Of a DNA stretch of 15,655 nucleotides, positions 8,303 through 15,655 are shown piece after piece (the first letter of the stretch is position 1; every line of letters begins with the position of its first letter). Source of the stretch: Scybalousia_A sp964626385 (GTDB taxonomy: Bacteria; Bacteroidota; Bacteroidia; Bacteroidales; P3); the NCBI GenBank assembly GCA_964626385.1, contig CAZVEO010000057.1, positions 1 through 15,655 of the forward strand, in the 5' to 3' direction. The notes below the pieces were generated by a model. The model was given only the letters and a program-made list of their open reading frames with translations. It was not told where the DNA came from and did no database searches. Position numbers and translations under genes: made by a program.

Positions 8303-8323
8303 AGATTTTAATAATTGAAACAA

Positions 8324-8376
8324 AACAAGAAATCCTGTGTAGTTTTTATAACACTATCAGCACAGGATTTTTTGTT
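8324..8376 (+). terminator. Intrinsic terminator after gldK
   Basis: The arms are AACAAGAAATCCTGTG (8324-8339) and CACAGGATTTTTTGTT (8361-8376). They form 16 consecutive pairs with one G-T wobble, around a 21-base loop that contains a smaller TAGT/ACTA pairing. The 3' arm contains a T6 run, in line with A-tract/T-tract terminators common in this phylum. It begins 22 bases after the gldK stop and ends 16 bases before the holA ATG, so it marks the end of the secretion transcript, although read-through is possible. Confidence 0.85.
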
Positions 8377-8392
8377 GTTGTTAAGAGTATGT

Positions 8393-9406
8393 ATGGCAAC
8401 AGCAACATTAAAACAAATAGAAGATAATATCTCACATAAAGAACTTGCACCCGTTTATTTGCTGAGCGGTGAAGAGCCTTATTATATAGATTTACTTGCC
8501 GAAAAGTTTGAGAACGAGGTCATAGAAGAAAGTGCAAAGGACTTTAATTTTGATGTTATCTATGGAAAAGATGCTGTAGCCTCTGCTTTAGTGGGTATGT
8601 GCAGACAATATCCTTTGATGTCAGAAAAGAGGCTTGTCATACTCAAAGAGGCTCAAATGTTGGACAAAGCAGAATGGAGCAAACTTTCTGTTTATTTTGA
8701 TAAACCTCAAACCTCCACATGCTTTGTTATATGCAATAAGAGTGAAAGTTTTGACACAAAGACAAAGAATCTTATCACAAAAAATGGTGGCATAATATAC
8801 GAAAGCAAAAAAGTACCAGATTATAAACTTGCTGATTGGATAAAAGCCTATATAAAAAATATGGGATTTACTTCAGATGAGCAGTCTGTGGTTTTGTTGG
8901 AGAACTATCTTGGTAACAATTTGGAAAAGATTAAGAATGAGTTAGCAAAACTTAATCTTAATCTTAAAAATAAAAAACATATAACAGCCACGGATGTATC
9001 TTCTTATATAGGTATAAGTAAAGATTATAATGTTTTTGAACTACAAAAAGCACTTGCTGAAAAACAGGTATTGAAGTGTAATCAGATAATAAAATATTTC
9101 TCTCAAAATCCAAAAGAGAACCCTATACAAATGATAATACCTGCTTTGTTTTCTTTCTTTCTTAATACCTTAGCCTGCTCCACCATGAAAGGTAGGACTA
9201 CACAAGATATGGCCACAGTTTTACATTCCTCTCCTTTTAAGTTAAAGGATTGTATAACAGCAACTAAATGCTACAGCACTGAAAAATTATTCTCCATAAT
9301 ATCACTTTTTGAGGACTATGATTTAAAAACAAAAGGAGTCAACGTATCTCCTCTTTGCAAAGAAAATGAATTATTAAAAGAATTGATTTTTAAAATATTA
9401 CACTAA
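8393..9406 (+). CDS. holA: DNA polymerase III delta subunit HolA
   Basis: The delta subunit of the clamp loader opens the beta sliding clamp so that it can be placed on primed DNA. From the ATG at 8393 the product is 337 residues, normal for HolA (about 330-345). The N-terminus has the delta-family pattern: APVYLLSGEEPYYID, then YPLMSEKRLVILKEA and a CFVICNKSESFDTKTK stretch. Mid-protein carry the helical KVPDYKLADWIKAYI and the lid-like LLENYLGNNLEKIKNELAKL, followed by a C-terminal collar domain. The reading frame stays open upstream to a TTG at 8315, but that extension lies inside the terminator hairpin and adds 26 residues not expected in HolA, so ATG 8393 is chosen. The receptor gene starts 16 bases after its stop, implying co-transcription. 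Confidence 0.9.
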   Translation: MATATLKQIEDNISHKELAPVYLLSGEEPYYIDLLAEKFENEVIEESAKDFNFDVIYGKDAVASALVGMCRQYPLMSEKRLVILKEAQMLDKAEWSKLSVYFDKPQTSTCFVICNKSESFDTKTKNLITKNGGIIYESKKVPDYKLADWIKAYIKNMGFTSDEQSVVLLENYLGNNLEKIKNELAKLNLNLKNKKHITATDVSSYIGISKDYNVFELQKALAEKQVLKCNQIIKYFSQNPKENPIQMIIPALFSFFLNTLACSTMKGRTTQDMATVLHSSPFKLKDCITATKCYSTEKLFSIISLFEDYDLKTKGVNVSPLCKENELLKELIFKILH

Positions 9407-9422
9407 ATACATCTAACAATAA

Positions 9423-11723
9423 ATGAAGAAACTTTTTTTTACTTTTTGTTTCCTATTTCTTTGCTCTATCTCCTACTCTCAGGTAGGTACTATAAAGGGC
9501 TTTGTTTACAATAAAGACAACGGAGAACCTATTTTATTTGCCAATATTATTTTGGAAAACACATCCTTAGGAGCAAGTACCAATGATAATGGTTATTTTG
9601 TTATAAATAATATAAAGCCTGATACCTACAATATAAAAATACAATGTTTGGGCTACAAAGACAGCACTTTTGCCTTAACAGTAGAAAAGGGCAATATGTT
9701 AAATCTAAAAATAGAACTTTTACCAAACATTCAACTATTGGATGTGGTAGAAGTTTCAGCAAATAAAGAAGCCTCACGCACAGAAAGTCAAGTTTCCATA
9801 CAAAAAATAACTGCTAACGATATATATAAAATACCGTCCATAGGAGGTCAAGCCGATATAGCACAATATCTTCAAGTATTGCCAGGTGTTATATCCTCAG
9901 GAGATCAAGGCGGACAATTGTACATACGAGGAGGTTCCGCTATACAAAACAAAGTGCTTTTAGACGGAATGGTTGTTTATAATCCCTTTCATTCAATAGG
10001 TATTTTTTCTGTTTTTGAAACAGATATTATTCGTAAAGCGGATGTTTATACAGGAGGTTTCGGTGCTCAATATGGTGGCAGACTTTCCTCTGTTATAGAT
10101 ATATCCACTAAGGACGGAAACAAAAAAAGAACAGAGGGTAAAGTTTCATTTTCTACCTTCGCCGCTTCTGCTCTTTTGGAAGGTCCTATAATAAAGGATA
10201 AGGAGGATAAACCTTATTCTCTTTCTTATATTCTGAGTGCAAAAAAATCTTATCTTTCCTCAACTTCCAACTCTATATATAGTTACATAGATAACGATTT
10301 GCCATACGATTTTTTTGACCTTTATGGCAAACTTTCCTTAACATCAAAAGAGGGAAGTAAGATAAATTTATTTGGTTTTAATTTTACCGATAATGTCAAG
10401 GGTTATAAGAATGTAGCGGATTTTAATTGGAAAAACATAGGAGTAGGAACCAATTTCTTGCTTTTGCCTCCGGGTACTTCTTCTTTGGTTGAAGGTACTA
10501 TTGCTTATTCAAAATACAATATGGATATGTCTGCCACAACCAATGAAGGCGAACAATCAAGTGAAATAAGTTCTTTTTCTGGTATTTTATCGGCAACCTC
10601 ATTTTACAATAAGAATCAATTAAAATATGGTTTGGAAATGATAGCCAACAAAACTGCTTCTTTATTTTCTTCTATGAACGATGAAGTTGTAGATAACTCC
10701 ACTGAAATGGCAGCTTTTGTGCTTTTCAAAGGGTTTTTGGGTAATTTGTTGTACGAGCCAAGTATAAGATTTTCTCATTATGCTTCTTTGAGTGAAAGTT
10801 ATATTGAACCAAAACTTTCTCTTAAATACAATATCAGCAAAGATTTTAGATTAAAAGCAGCCTTAGGACAATATACTCAAAGTTTTATAGACACCAAAAG
10901 CGATAGAGATATTGTTAATTTATTTACAGGCTATTTGACTACAGGACCTGATTTGTATGGAGGAGTTGTTTCTTCTTTTAAAGGCAAGGCTATTGACCAC
11001 TACGTAGAAAAGTCCAATCACTTTATTTTTGGAGCAGAATGGGATATTGTAAAACATCTTACACTAAATGCAGAAATATATTACAAAACAATGAGTAATT
11101 TGCTTGCTGTAAATAGAGATAAACTATTTGACAACAATTCTCTAAATGCTGATTTACCAGAATATCAGACTAAAACATTTGCTGTTGAAGAAGGCACTGC
11201 TTATGGAGGAGATATAAGTTTATCCTATTCTGACGGAAGATTTTATCTTTGGGCAATATACTCTTATGGCAAAGTAGAAAGAGAAAACGAAATACAAACA
11301 TACAACCCTCACTATGATAGAAGACATAATGTAAATATTCTTGTTTCTTATCAATTTGGCAAGGATAGAAGTTTTGAACTTTCTGCAAGATGGAATTATG
11401 GCTCAGGTTTCCCTTTTACGGGTACACAAGGCTTTGTAGAATATTTGCCTATTACATCACTTGATTATGATTATACAACAGCTAATGGCAATATGCAGAC
11501 TCTTTACGGTAGTCTCAATGGACAACGATTGCCAGCATATCATAGATTAGATATTTCTGCAAAGAAAAGATTCAATATTTTTGCACACTCTGTTTTAGAA
11601 ATAGATGCATCTGTAACTAATGTGTATGACAGAAACAACATTTTCTACTATGATAGGGTAAGTTCAGAAAGAGTAGACCAATTACCTATTATGCCTTCTT
11701 TGGCTGTAAGTCTTACTTTTTAA
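9423..11723 (+). CDS. TonB-dependent receptor with carboxypeptidase-regulatory-like N-terminus
   Basis: This is an outer-membrane active importer energised by TonB/ExbBD; the substrate is unknown. The 766-residue product has a signal peptide (about 1-19, ISYS-QV). A carboxypeptidase-regulatory-like beta-sandwich follows at about 21-100 (GTIKGFVYNKDNGEPILFANI; GASTNDNGYFVINNI). The plug is at about 118-230, including ADIAQYLQVLPGV, LYIRGGSAIQNKVLLDG and GGFGAQYGGRLSSVIDIS. A 22-strand barrel region ends in PSLAVSLTF with terminal Phe, the usual outer-membrane insertion signal. No SusD-like gene lies beside it, so it is not an ordinary glycan-uptake SusC. It is relatively short for this phylum, closer to cofactor or metal receptors. 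A porin-like gene follows after 38 bases. Family is certain; cargo is not. Confidence 0.9.
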   Translation: MKKLFFTFCFLFLCSISYSQVGTIKGFVYNKDNGEPILFANIILENTSLGASTNDNGYFVINNIKPDTYNIKIQCLGYKDSTFALTVEKGNMLNLKIELLPNIQLLDVVEVSANKEASRTESQVSIQKITANDIYKIPSIGGQADIAQYLQVLPGVISSGDQGGQLYIRGGSAIQNKVLLDGMVVYNPFHSIGIFSVFETDIIRKADVYTGGFGAQYGGRLSSVIDISTKDGNKKRTEGKVSFSTFAASALLEGPIIKDKEDKPYSLSYILSAKKSYLSSTSNSIYSYIDNDLPYDFFDLYGKLSLTSKEGSKINLFGFNFTDNVKGYKNVADFNWKNIGVGTNFLLLPPGTSSLVEGTIAYSKYNMDMSATTNEGEQSSEISSFSGILSATSFYNKNQLKYGLEMIANKTASLFSSMNDEVVDNSTEMAAFVLFKGFLGNLLYEPSIRFSHYASLSESYIEPKLSLKYNISKDFRLKAALGQYTQSFIDTKSDRDIVNLFTGYLTTGPDLYGGVVSSFKGKAIDHYVEKSNHFIFGAEWDIVKHLTLNAEIYYKTMSNLLAVNRDKLFDNNSLNADLPEYQTKTFAVEEGTAYGGDISLSYSDGRFYLWAIYSYGKVERENEIQTYNPHYDRRHNVNILVSYQFGKDRSFELSARWNYGSGFPFTGTQGFVEYLPITSLDYDYTTANGNMQTLYGSLNGQRLPAYHRLDISAKKRFNIFAHSVLEIDASVTNVYDRNNIFYYDRVSSERVDQLPIMPSLAVSLTF

Positions 11724-11761
11724 TAAATAAACAATAGAAAACAACAAAAAAAATTATTTAT

Positions 11762-12943
11762 ATGAAAACTAATAAATGTTTAGTAAGTTTGATATTATGT
11801 CTTATTGTCTGCAATGTATCTTTTGGACAGATAGAAAATCTAAAACTCAATGGTTACGTACAAACCGATTTTGAATTGTCAGGCAAAGATGGTAGTACTT
11901 ATTTGGGACCAGCACATTCTGTGGCAAGAGATGGCAATTCTGATTATTACTTTCGTTATGGAGTATACAGAGGATTACTTCGTGCAACCTTTGAGAGTAA
12001 TAAGGCTTCTGGGGCTTTAGAGGTCAATGTAACCGAAGCAGGTGTTATACCAATGGTTGCTTATTTGCAATTTGACCCTTATAAATGGCTTAGTTTTCAA
12101 GCCGGTTTGTTAAATATAGACTATGGTTATGAACTTACAGTACCTTCCTCTATTTTTGAGTTTATAGAACGTTCTACCTTTACCCGCCTATTGTTTCCAA
12201 AAGAGCATGATTTAGGTTTTAAATTTACTCTTGCCTACCCTTTCAAAGATAAAAAAAATAATCTAACTCTATCCTTAGGAATGATGTCTGGCAATGGTAT
12301 AAACAAAATAGCAGACAAACATATGAATTTTATGTCTCATCTAAAATATGATTACAAAGGAGATATTTTTTCTTTGGGGCTTGGAGCATCTTATTACGAA
12401 GGACTTACCAACAATGCTGGAGATAAAATATATAAAGTAAAAAATAACACTTGGCAAGAAGAAGCAACACCTTCAAACAAAAAAAATGCAAGACGATATA
12501 TTAACTTTGAATTGCAATTAGGTTATGAGACTATACTCGGTCTTTCTACTCTGAAAGGAGAAACAACTTTTGGTTTACAACCTTCAAGAGAAAACAATTT
12601 TGCCTCCCAAGACAATAATTCATATAACCCAGAGAACGCTTTTGCCTATCAAAGACATTTTATGGGTTATACATTTTGTTTTATACAAAAAATTGAAAAA
12701 CTTTCTCCACTTTCATTTTTGTTAAAATATTCCTATTTTGACAAGAACACTCAATTATCGGCTAATGAGGTTGAAAATGCTACAGATTTGTGTATGCAAA
12801 ACTTTGGTTTTGGAGCAATATGGGAGTTTAATTCTCATATAAAAGCCTATCTGTTTTATGATATGTATAGCAATGAAACTAATGATATTTTTGGACAATT
12901 CAAAGACAATGTTTTGCATTTAAGATTACAATATAAATTCTAA
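11762..12943 (+). CDS. Porin-like outer-membrane beta-barrel (OprP/OprO-like)
   Basis: This is a probable outer-membrane channel. The 393-residue product has a signal peptide cleaved about after residue 22 (VSFG-QI), then KLNGYVQTDFELSG, the kind of first strand seen in phosphate-selective porin-like proteins. It shows regular alternating strands throughout (for example YFRYGVYRGLLRATFES; WLSFQAGLLNIDYGYEL) and ends in a strand with terminal Phe (VLHLRLQYKF). The FQAGLLNIDYGYELTVPSS segment resembles the OprP-type region where barrel position relative to a reference surface is set. Ion specificity cannot be read from the sequence. It lies 38 bases after the TonB-dependent receptor and 16 before the hydrolase gene, so all three are probably one transcript. 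The porin family assignment is moderate; barrel nature is strong. Confidence 0.75.
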   Translation: MKTNKCLVSLILCLIVCNVSFGQIENLKLNGYVQTDFELSGKDGSTYLGPAHSVARDGNSDYYFRYGVYRGLLRATFESNKASGALEVNVTEAGVIPMVAYLQFDPYKWLSFQAGLLNIDYGYELTVPSSIFEFIERSTFTRLLFPKEHDLGFKFTLAYPFKDKKNNLTLSLGMMSGNGINKIADKHMNFMSHLKYDYKGDIFSLGLGASYYEGLTNNAGDKIYKVKNNTWQEEATPSNKKNARRYINFELQLGYETILGLSTLKGETTFGLQPSRENNFASQDNNSYNPENAFAYQRHFMGYTFCFIQKIEKLSPLSFLLKYSYFDKNTQLSANEVENATDLCMQNFGFGAIWEFNSHIKAYLFYDMYSNETNDIFGQFKDNVLHLRLQYKF

Positions 12944-12959
12944 AAAAAAATAAAAACAA

Positions 12960-13763
12960 ATGATATACAGCACTATTAAATTCAGAGGTAAACAAATAAA
13001 TTATAGATGTGAAGGCAAGGGTGAAAAAACTTTGGTATTATTGCATGGTTTTATGAATAATCTATGTGTATGGGATAAGTGTTTTTCTGCCTATAAGGAT
13101 AAAATAAGAGTGGTTGCCGTAGATTTGATAGGACATGGAGAAAGCGAAGTTGTACAGGAAGTTTCTTCTATGGAGTTGCAAGCTGAGATGATAAAAGAGG
13201 TTTTAGACGTATTAAATATAAAATCTTGTGTTATGGTGGGGCATTCTATGGGAGGTATGATAACATTGTGTTTTGCTGAAAAATATCCCGAGTATCTAAA
13301 AGGTTTTTGTTTATTGCATTCCAGTGCTATGGCTGACAACCCTAAGGGTATAGAGAATCGCAAACGTGCTTGCAAAATAGTGAACGAAGATAAATTAAAA
13401 TACATAGTAGATTTTATTCCTAATCTTTTTGCAGAAGAAAATGTTGAAAAATTTGCTAACGAAATAAAGACATTAAAAGAAATAGCCCTCTCTACTCCAA
13501 AAGAAGGTATTGTTGCTTCACAACTCGGAATGATAGAAAGACCAGACCGCAGAGTTGTTTTGGGATTAAGCAAAGTACCAGTATTATTTGTTGTAGGCAA
13601 AAAAGATGTGAGAGCGGACGTGTTGAGCATTTTGGCTACAAGTGTTTTACCAAAACATGCGGAGGTTTTGTTGTTGAATTGCGGGCATATGTCCTTTATA
13701 GAGGAAGAAAAAATAATAAAAATACGATTGCTTTCTTTTGTAGATATGTGTTTTGATATCTAA
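12960..13763 (+). CDS. Alpha/beta-fold hydrolase
   Basis: This is a cytoplasmic alpha/beta hydrolase of unknown substrate; no signal peptide is visible. The 267-residue length is typical. The oxyanion-hole motif is LLHGF (His29-Gly30), and DLIGHGES follows as in most members. The nucleophile elbow GHSMGG places Ser96, Asp216 (GKKD) fits the acid, and His243 (CGHMSFIEE) completes the triad. The cap region (about 125-190) is helical and not diagnostic. Candidates include an esterase, a lactonase or a menaquinone-type MenH enzyme; none can be chosen from sequence alone. It starts 16 bases after the porin-like gene and ends just before a terminator, making it the last gene of the block that begins at holA. 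Confidence 0.88.
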   Translation: MIYSTIKFRGKQINYRCEGKGEKTLVLLHGFMNNLCVWDKCFSAYKDKIRVVAVDLIGHGESEVVQEVSSMELQAEMIKEVLDVLNIKSCVMVGHSMGGMITLCFAEKYPEYLKGFCLLHSSAMADNPKGIENRKRACKIVNEDKLKYIVDFIPNLFAEENVEKFANEIKTLKEIALSTPKEGIVASQLGMIERPDRRVVLGLSKVPVLFVVGKKDVRADVLSILATSVLPKHAEVLLLNCGHMSFIEEEKIIKIRLLSFVDMCFDI

Positions 13764-13791
13764 CACAGAAATACTAATATAACCAGTTATT

Positions 13792-13831
13792 AATAGTATC
13801 AGCATAGGTTGTAACCTGTGCTAATATTATT
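13792..13831. terminator. Terminator between convergent hydrolase and lnt genes
   Basis: The core stem AGCATAGGTT / AACCTGTGCT (13801-13810 and 13813-13822) has a G-T wobble. After one C/A mismatch it is extended by eight further, mostly A/T pairs out to 13792 and 13831. On the + strand the hairpin is followed by T-rich DNA, so it should end the hydrolase transcript. Read on the - strand the wobbles become A-C mismatches and the tail is less T-rich, so termination of lnt is weaker. It abuts the lnt stop codon at 13833. Confidence 0.8.
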
Positions 13832-13832
13832 T

Positions 13833-15428
13833 TTATAATTCTTTCTTTTTGACTTTGTTTATAACAATGGAATATATTAACAACAGTACAGCAAAGAAAG
13901 ATAAAGGCTTAATAAGAATATCTCCGTTTTTTGTAAAAAAAGTTTGACTTGTTTGCAAAGGCAAAGAGGCTCGCAAAGTCGCTTGCTCCCAATAAGGAGT
14001 TTTTTCTAATATTTCTCCTCTCGGTGAAATAAAACCAGATATACCAGTATTAGCCGAACGTGCTATATATCTACGATTTTCTATTGCTCTTAGCCTTGAA
14101 AAAGAAAAATGTTGTCTATATCCTGCCGTGTTTCCCCACCAACCATCATTAGTTGCAACAAAAAGCAAATTAGCTCCTTCTTTTACAAATTTTCTAACAT
14201 AATTGCCGTCCACAGATTCATAGCAGATAGCCGTGCCAACTGTTATAGGTTTAGTTTTTGAGGAAAATACCACTGTGTTGGTATCTACACCCAAAGTACC
14301 TATTGTACCACCTAAGTCCAAAGCAAATTTTTCCACAAAAGAGAGATATTTTTTGAAAGGCATTTTTTCCACTCCGACCGTTAATATGGTTTTGTGATGT
14401 ATGCCAAAATCGTCCAACTTTCCACTCCTTGGTATATCTATAACCACATTACACGATTCATAATATCTATTTTTAACATCCACAAATGGTCTTGCTGCTT
14501 CTGTTATCACACCTTCAGGCAAAAGTCTTCTTGAAGAAAGCCCTGCTATTATTTCCGCTTTTTTGTATTTATTGGCAAAATTATTTAATTGCAATACGCT
14601 TGGCACCTGGTCTATATATTCCTCCCAAGCATATTCTTGTATGGCACTTTCAGGCATAAGAATATAATCAACCTTATCGTCCATCAAAGGCTCTATCAAC
14701 TTCAATGACCTATCTATTACTTGACAAGGCGAGAGTTCATATTGTTCTGTATAAGGGTCAAGATTTGGTTGCACAACTATAACATCCGCCGTCTTTTGAG
14801 GGTTATCGTCTTTGTAAGCAAACCACATACAAGCCGAGCAAATCATAGGTAAAAACACCGTAATAAAAGCAAGATAGTATTTTTTTCTATACTTAAAACA
14901 AAGGTAAATAACTATATTGCAAAGCAGTACCCAAATACTTCCCCCCTCCATACCAGTAATACTATACCACTGAACAAGAAAAGGATAATTTGCAAAAGTA
15001 TTACCCAAATTCAGCCAAGGAAAATTGACATCCCAATTAAACTGCACATACTCAAACAAAATCCAAAACAAAATCAAAAAGAAATAAGAACCTGTGCTAT
15101 AGTTGGAAACTTTTCTACAAAAATGATAAAGTTGAAAAACCAAAGACATAAAACAAGCCTCATAAAAAGGAACAACTAACCCTATCAAAGAAGCCTTGCT
15201 AATCCACCAAGTTTGACTAAGACAAAAAAAGAAAAAAGCGGGGTAAGTATAAGTAAAAACTATCGCCTTTGAAAATAAATCTTTGTTTTGCAAAATATAA
15301 TCTTCTACAAACAAAAGAGGTATAAAAGCAAACAACATCAAAGGAGCAAACATCATATCTCCCACCCAAGCAAGCATTTGTATTAAACCAGAAAGCAATG
15401 CAATACAAAATAATTTCTTTTTTGTCAT
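13833..15428 (-). CDS. lnt: Apolipoprotein N-acyltransferase Lnt
   Basis: Lnt is an inner-membrane enzyme that adds the third acyl chain to the N-terminal Cys of lipoproteins, using phospholipid as donor. The 531-residue product has about seven hydrophobic segments in the first 205 residues, a periplasmic nitrilase-like domain (about 212-490), and a last membrane helix (about 508-526) with a Lys-rich end. The catalytic triad is visible: Glu260 (LMPES), Lys346 (GIHHK) and Cys402 (AICYES). Further family motifs are GVEKMPF (352-358), the loop counterpart, and ATNDGWWGNTAGYRQHF with RAIENRRYIARSANTGIS. Length matches the family (about 500-550). It is convergent with the hydrolase gene and sits alone at this side of the window. 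Its start lies 115 bases from repeat copy B. Lnt would mature lipoproteins such as GldK. Confidence 0.96.
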   Translation of the reverse strand: MTKKKLFCIALLSGLIQMLAWVGDMMFAPLMLFAFIPLLFVEDYILQNKDLFSKAIVFTYTYPAFFFFCLSQTWWISKASLIGLVVPFYEACFMSLVFQLYHFCRKVSNYSTGSYFFLILFWILFEYVQFNWDVNFPWLNLGNTFANYPFLVQWYSITGMEGGSIWVLLCNIVIYLCFKYRKKYYLAFITVFLPMICSACMWFAYKDDNPQKTADVIVVQPNLDPYTEQYELSPCQVIDRSLKLIEPLMDDKVDYILMPESAIQEYAWEEYIDQVPSVLQLNNFANKYKKAEIIAGLSSRRLLPEGVITEAARPFVDVKNRYYESCNVVIDIPRSGKLDDFGIHHKTILTVGVEKMPFKKYLSFVEKFALDLGGTIGTLGVDTNTVVFSSKTKPITVGTAICYESVDGNYVRKFVKEGANLLFVATNDGWWGNTAGYRQHFSFSRLRAIENRRYIARSANTGISGFISPRGEILEKTPYWEQATLRASLPLQTSQTFFTKNGDILIKPLSFFAVLLLIYSIVINKVKKKEL

Positions 15429-15543
15429 ATTACTAAAATATACTTATCTACCAATAAACAAATACCCAAACAATAAGGTATTATGCAAAATTACAATTTT
15501 ATAGCAAAATAACAAGACAAAGCAATTACTTTTGATAACACCC

Positions 15544-15655
15544 ACAGGCATTGCCTGTTTTACACCCACAGGGTGTCTTATAATGGCAAAGCCACACCCA
15601 CAGGGTGTCCTATATGGGCAGAGCCATTACAGAAAGTGATACGCTTTGCGTGTAT
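15544..15655 (-). repeat. Mosaic hairpin repeat, copy B (112 bp, inverted)
   Basis: This is the reverse-complement partner of 142-253, with 106 of 112 bases identical by hand alignment and no gaps. On the + strand it reads ACAGGCA-T-TGCCTGT (15544-15558), two 32-bp units (15562-15593 and 15594-15625), a linker, then ACGC-TTT-GCGT near 15641-15651. One unit has TGGC-AAA-GCCA, a clean four-pair hairpin, where copy A has TGGC-TCT-GCCC. The matching sequence reaches the last base of the window, so the element may continue beyond. An extra partial module (AACACCC, 15537-15543) sits just before the shared boundary, suggesting variable module number. Confidence 0.85.

Noticed and set aside
13091..13630. 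Antisense open frame of about 179 codons opposite the hydrolase gene
   Set aside because: It lies wholly inside a gene with an intact catalytic triad, and its translation is Ser/Thr/Ile-rich without recognisable motifs; it is a codon-bias shadow.
15433..15462. Promoter-like TTTG, 18 bases, TATTTTAG upstream of lnt on the - strand
   Set aside because: The -7 box would lie only 4 bases from the ATG, putting the transcription start inside the start codon; it is probably chance in A/T-rich DNA.

Overview
The window looks like chromosomal DNA from a low-GC member of the Bacteroidota (Bacteroidetes), probably an uncultured Bacteroidales-like lineage. The main evidence is a set of type IX secretion system (T9SS) genes (porU, porV, porP/sprF-like, gldK/porK), which occur only in this phylum. 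Supporting signs are an outer-membrane receptor with a carboxypeptidase-regulatory-like N-terminus, very A/T-rich spacers, and almost no Shine-Dalgarno sequences. Assignment below phylum is inference.

Layout, left to right. Positions 1-332 hold no gene, but they contain three phased 10-bp units (111-140) and a 112-bp mosaic of small hairpins (repeat copy A, 142-253). The + strand then carries porU (T9SS sortase), porV (its outer-membrane shuttle partner), ispF (isoprenoid synthesis), porP/sprF-like and gldK/porK. A strong intrinsic terminator (8324-8376) closes this block. A second + strand block follows: holA (DNA polymerase III delta subunit), a TonB-dependent receptor, a porin-like beta-barrel and an alpha/beta hydrolase. 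It ends at a terminator (13792-13831) facing lnt (apolipoprotein N-acyltransferase), which is on the - strand. Upstream of lnt, at the right edge, lies copy B of the repeat (15544-15655), inverted relative to copy A and identical at 106 of 112 positions by hand alignment.

How the genes work together. PorU and PorV form the cell-surface complex that removes C-terminal signals from T9SS cargo and attaches it. GldK is the lipoprotein of the periplasmic/outer-membrane ring, and PorP-type proteins sit in the outer membrane with it. The motor and ring partners gldL, gldM and gldN, which often follow gldK, are not in this window. Lnt completes acylation of lipoproteins such as GldK, so its proximity makes sense, although a regulatory link is only inference. 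The receptor, porin and hydrolase form an envelope cluster of unknown substrate.

The most unusual structure is the pair of inverted, modular, hairpin-rich repeats. Each lies upstream of the first gene at its side of the window (porU and lnt), and each has the same orientation relative to that gene. All ten protein-coding genes appear intact. I saw no tRNA, rRNA, CRISPR array, insertion sequence or phage gene.
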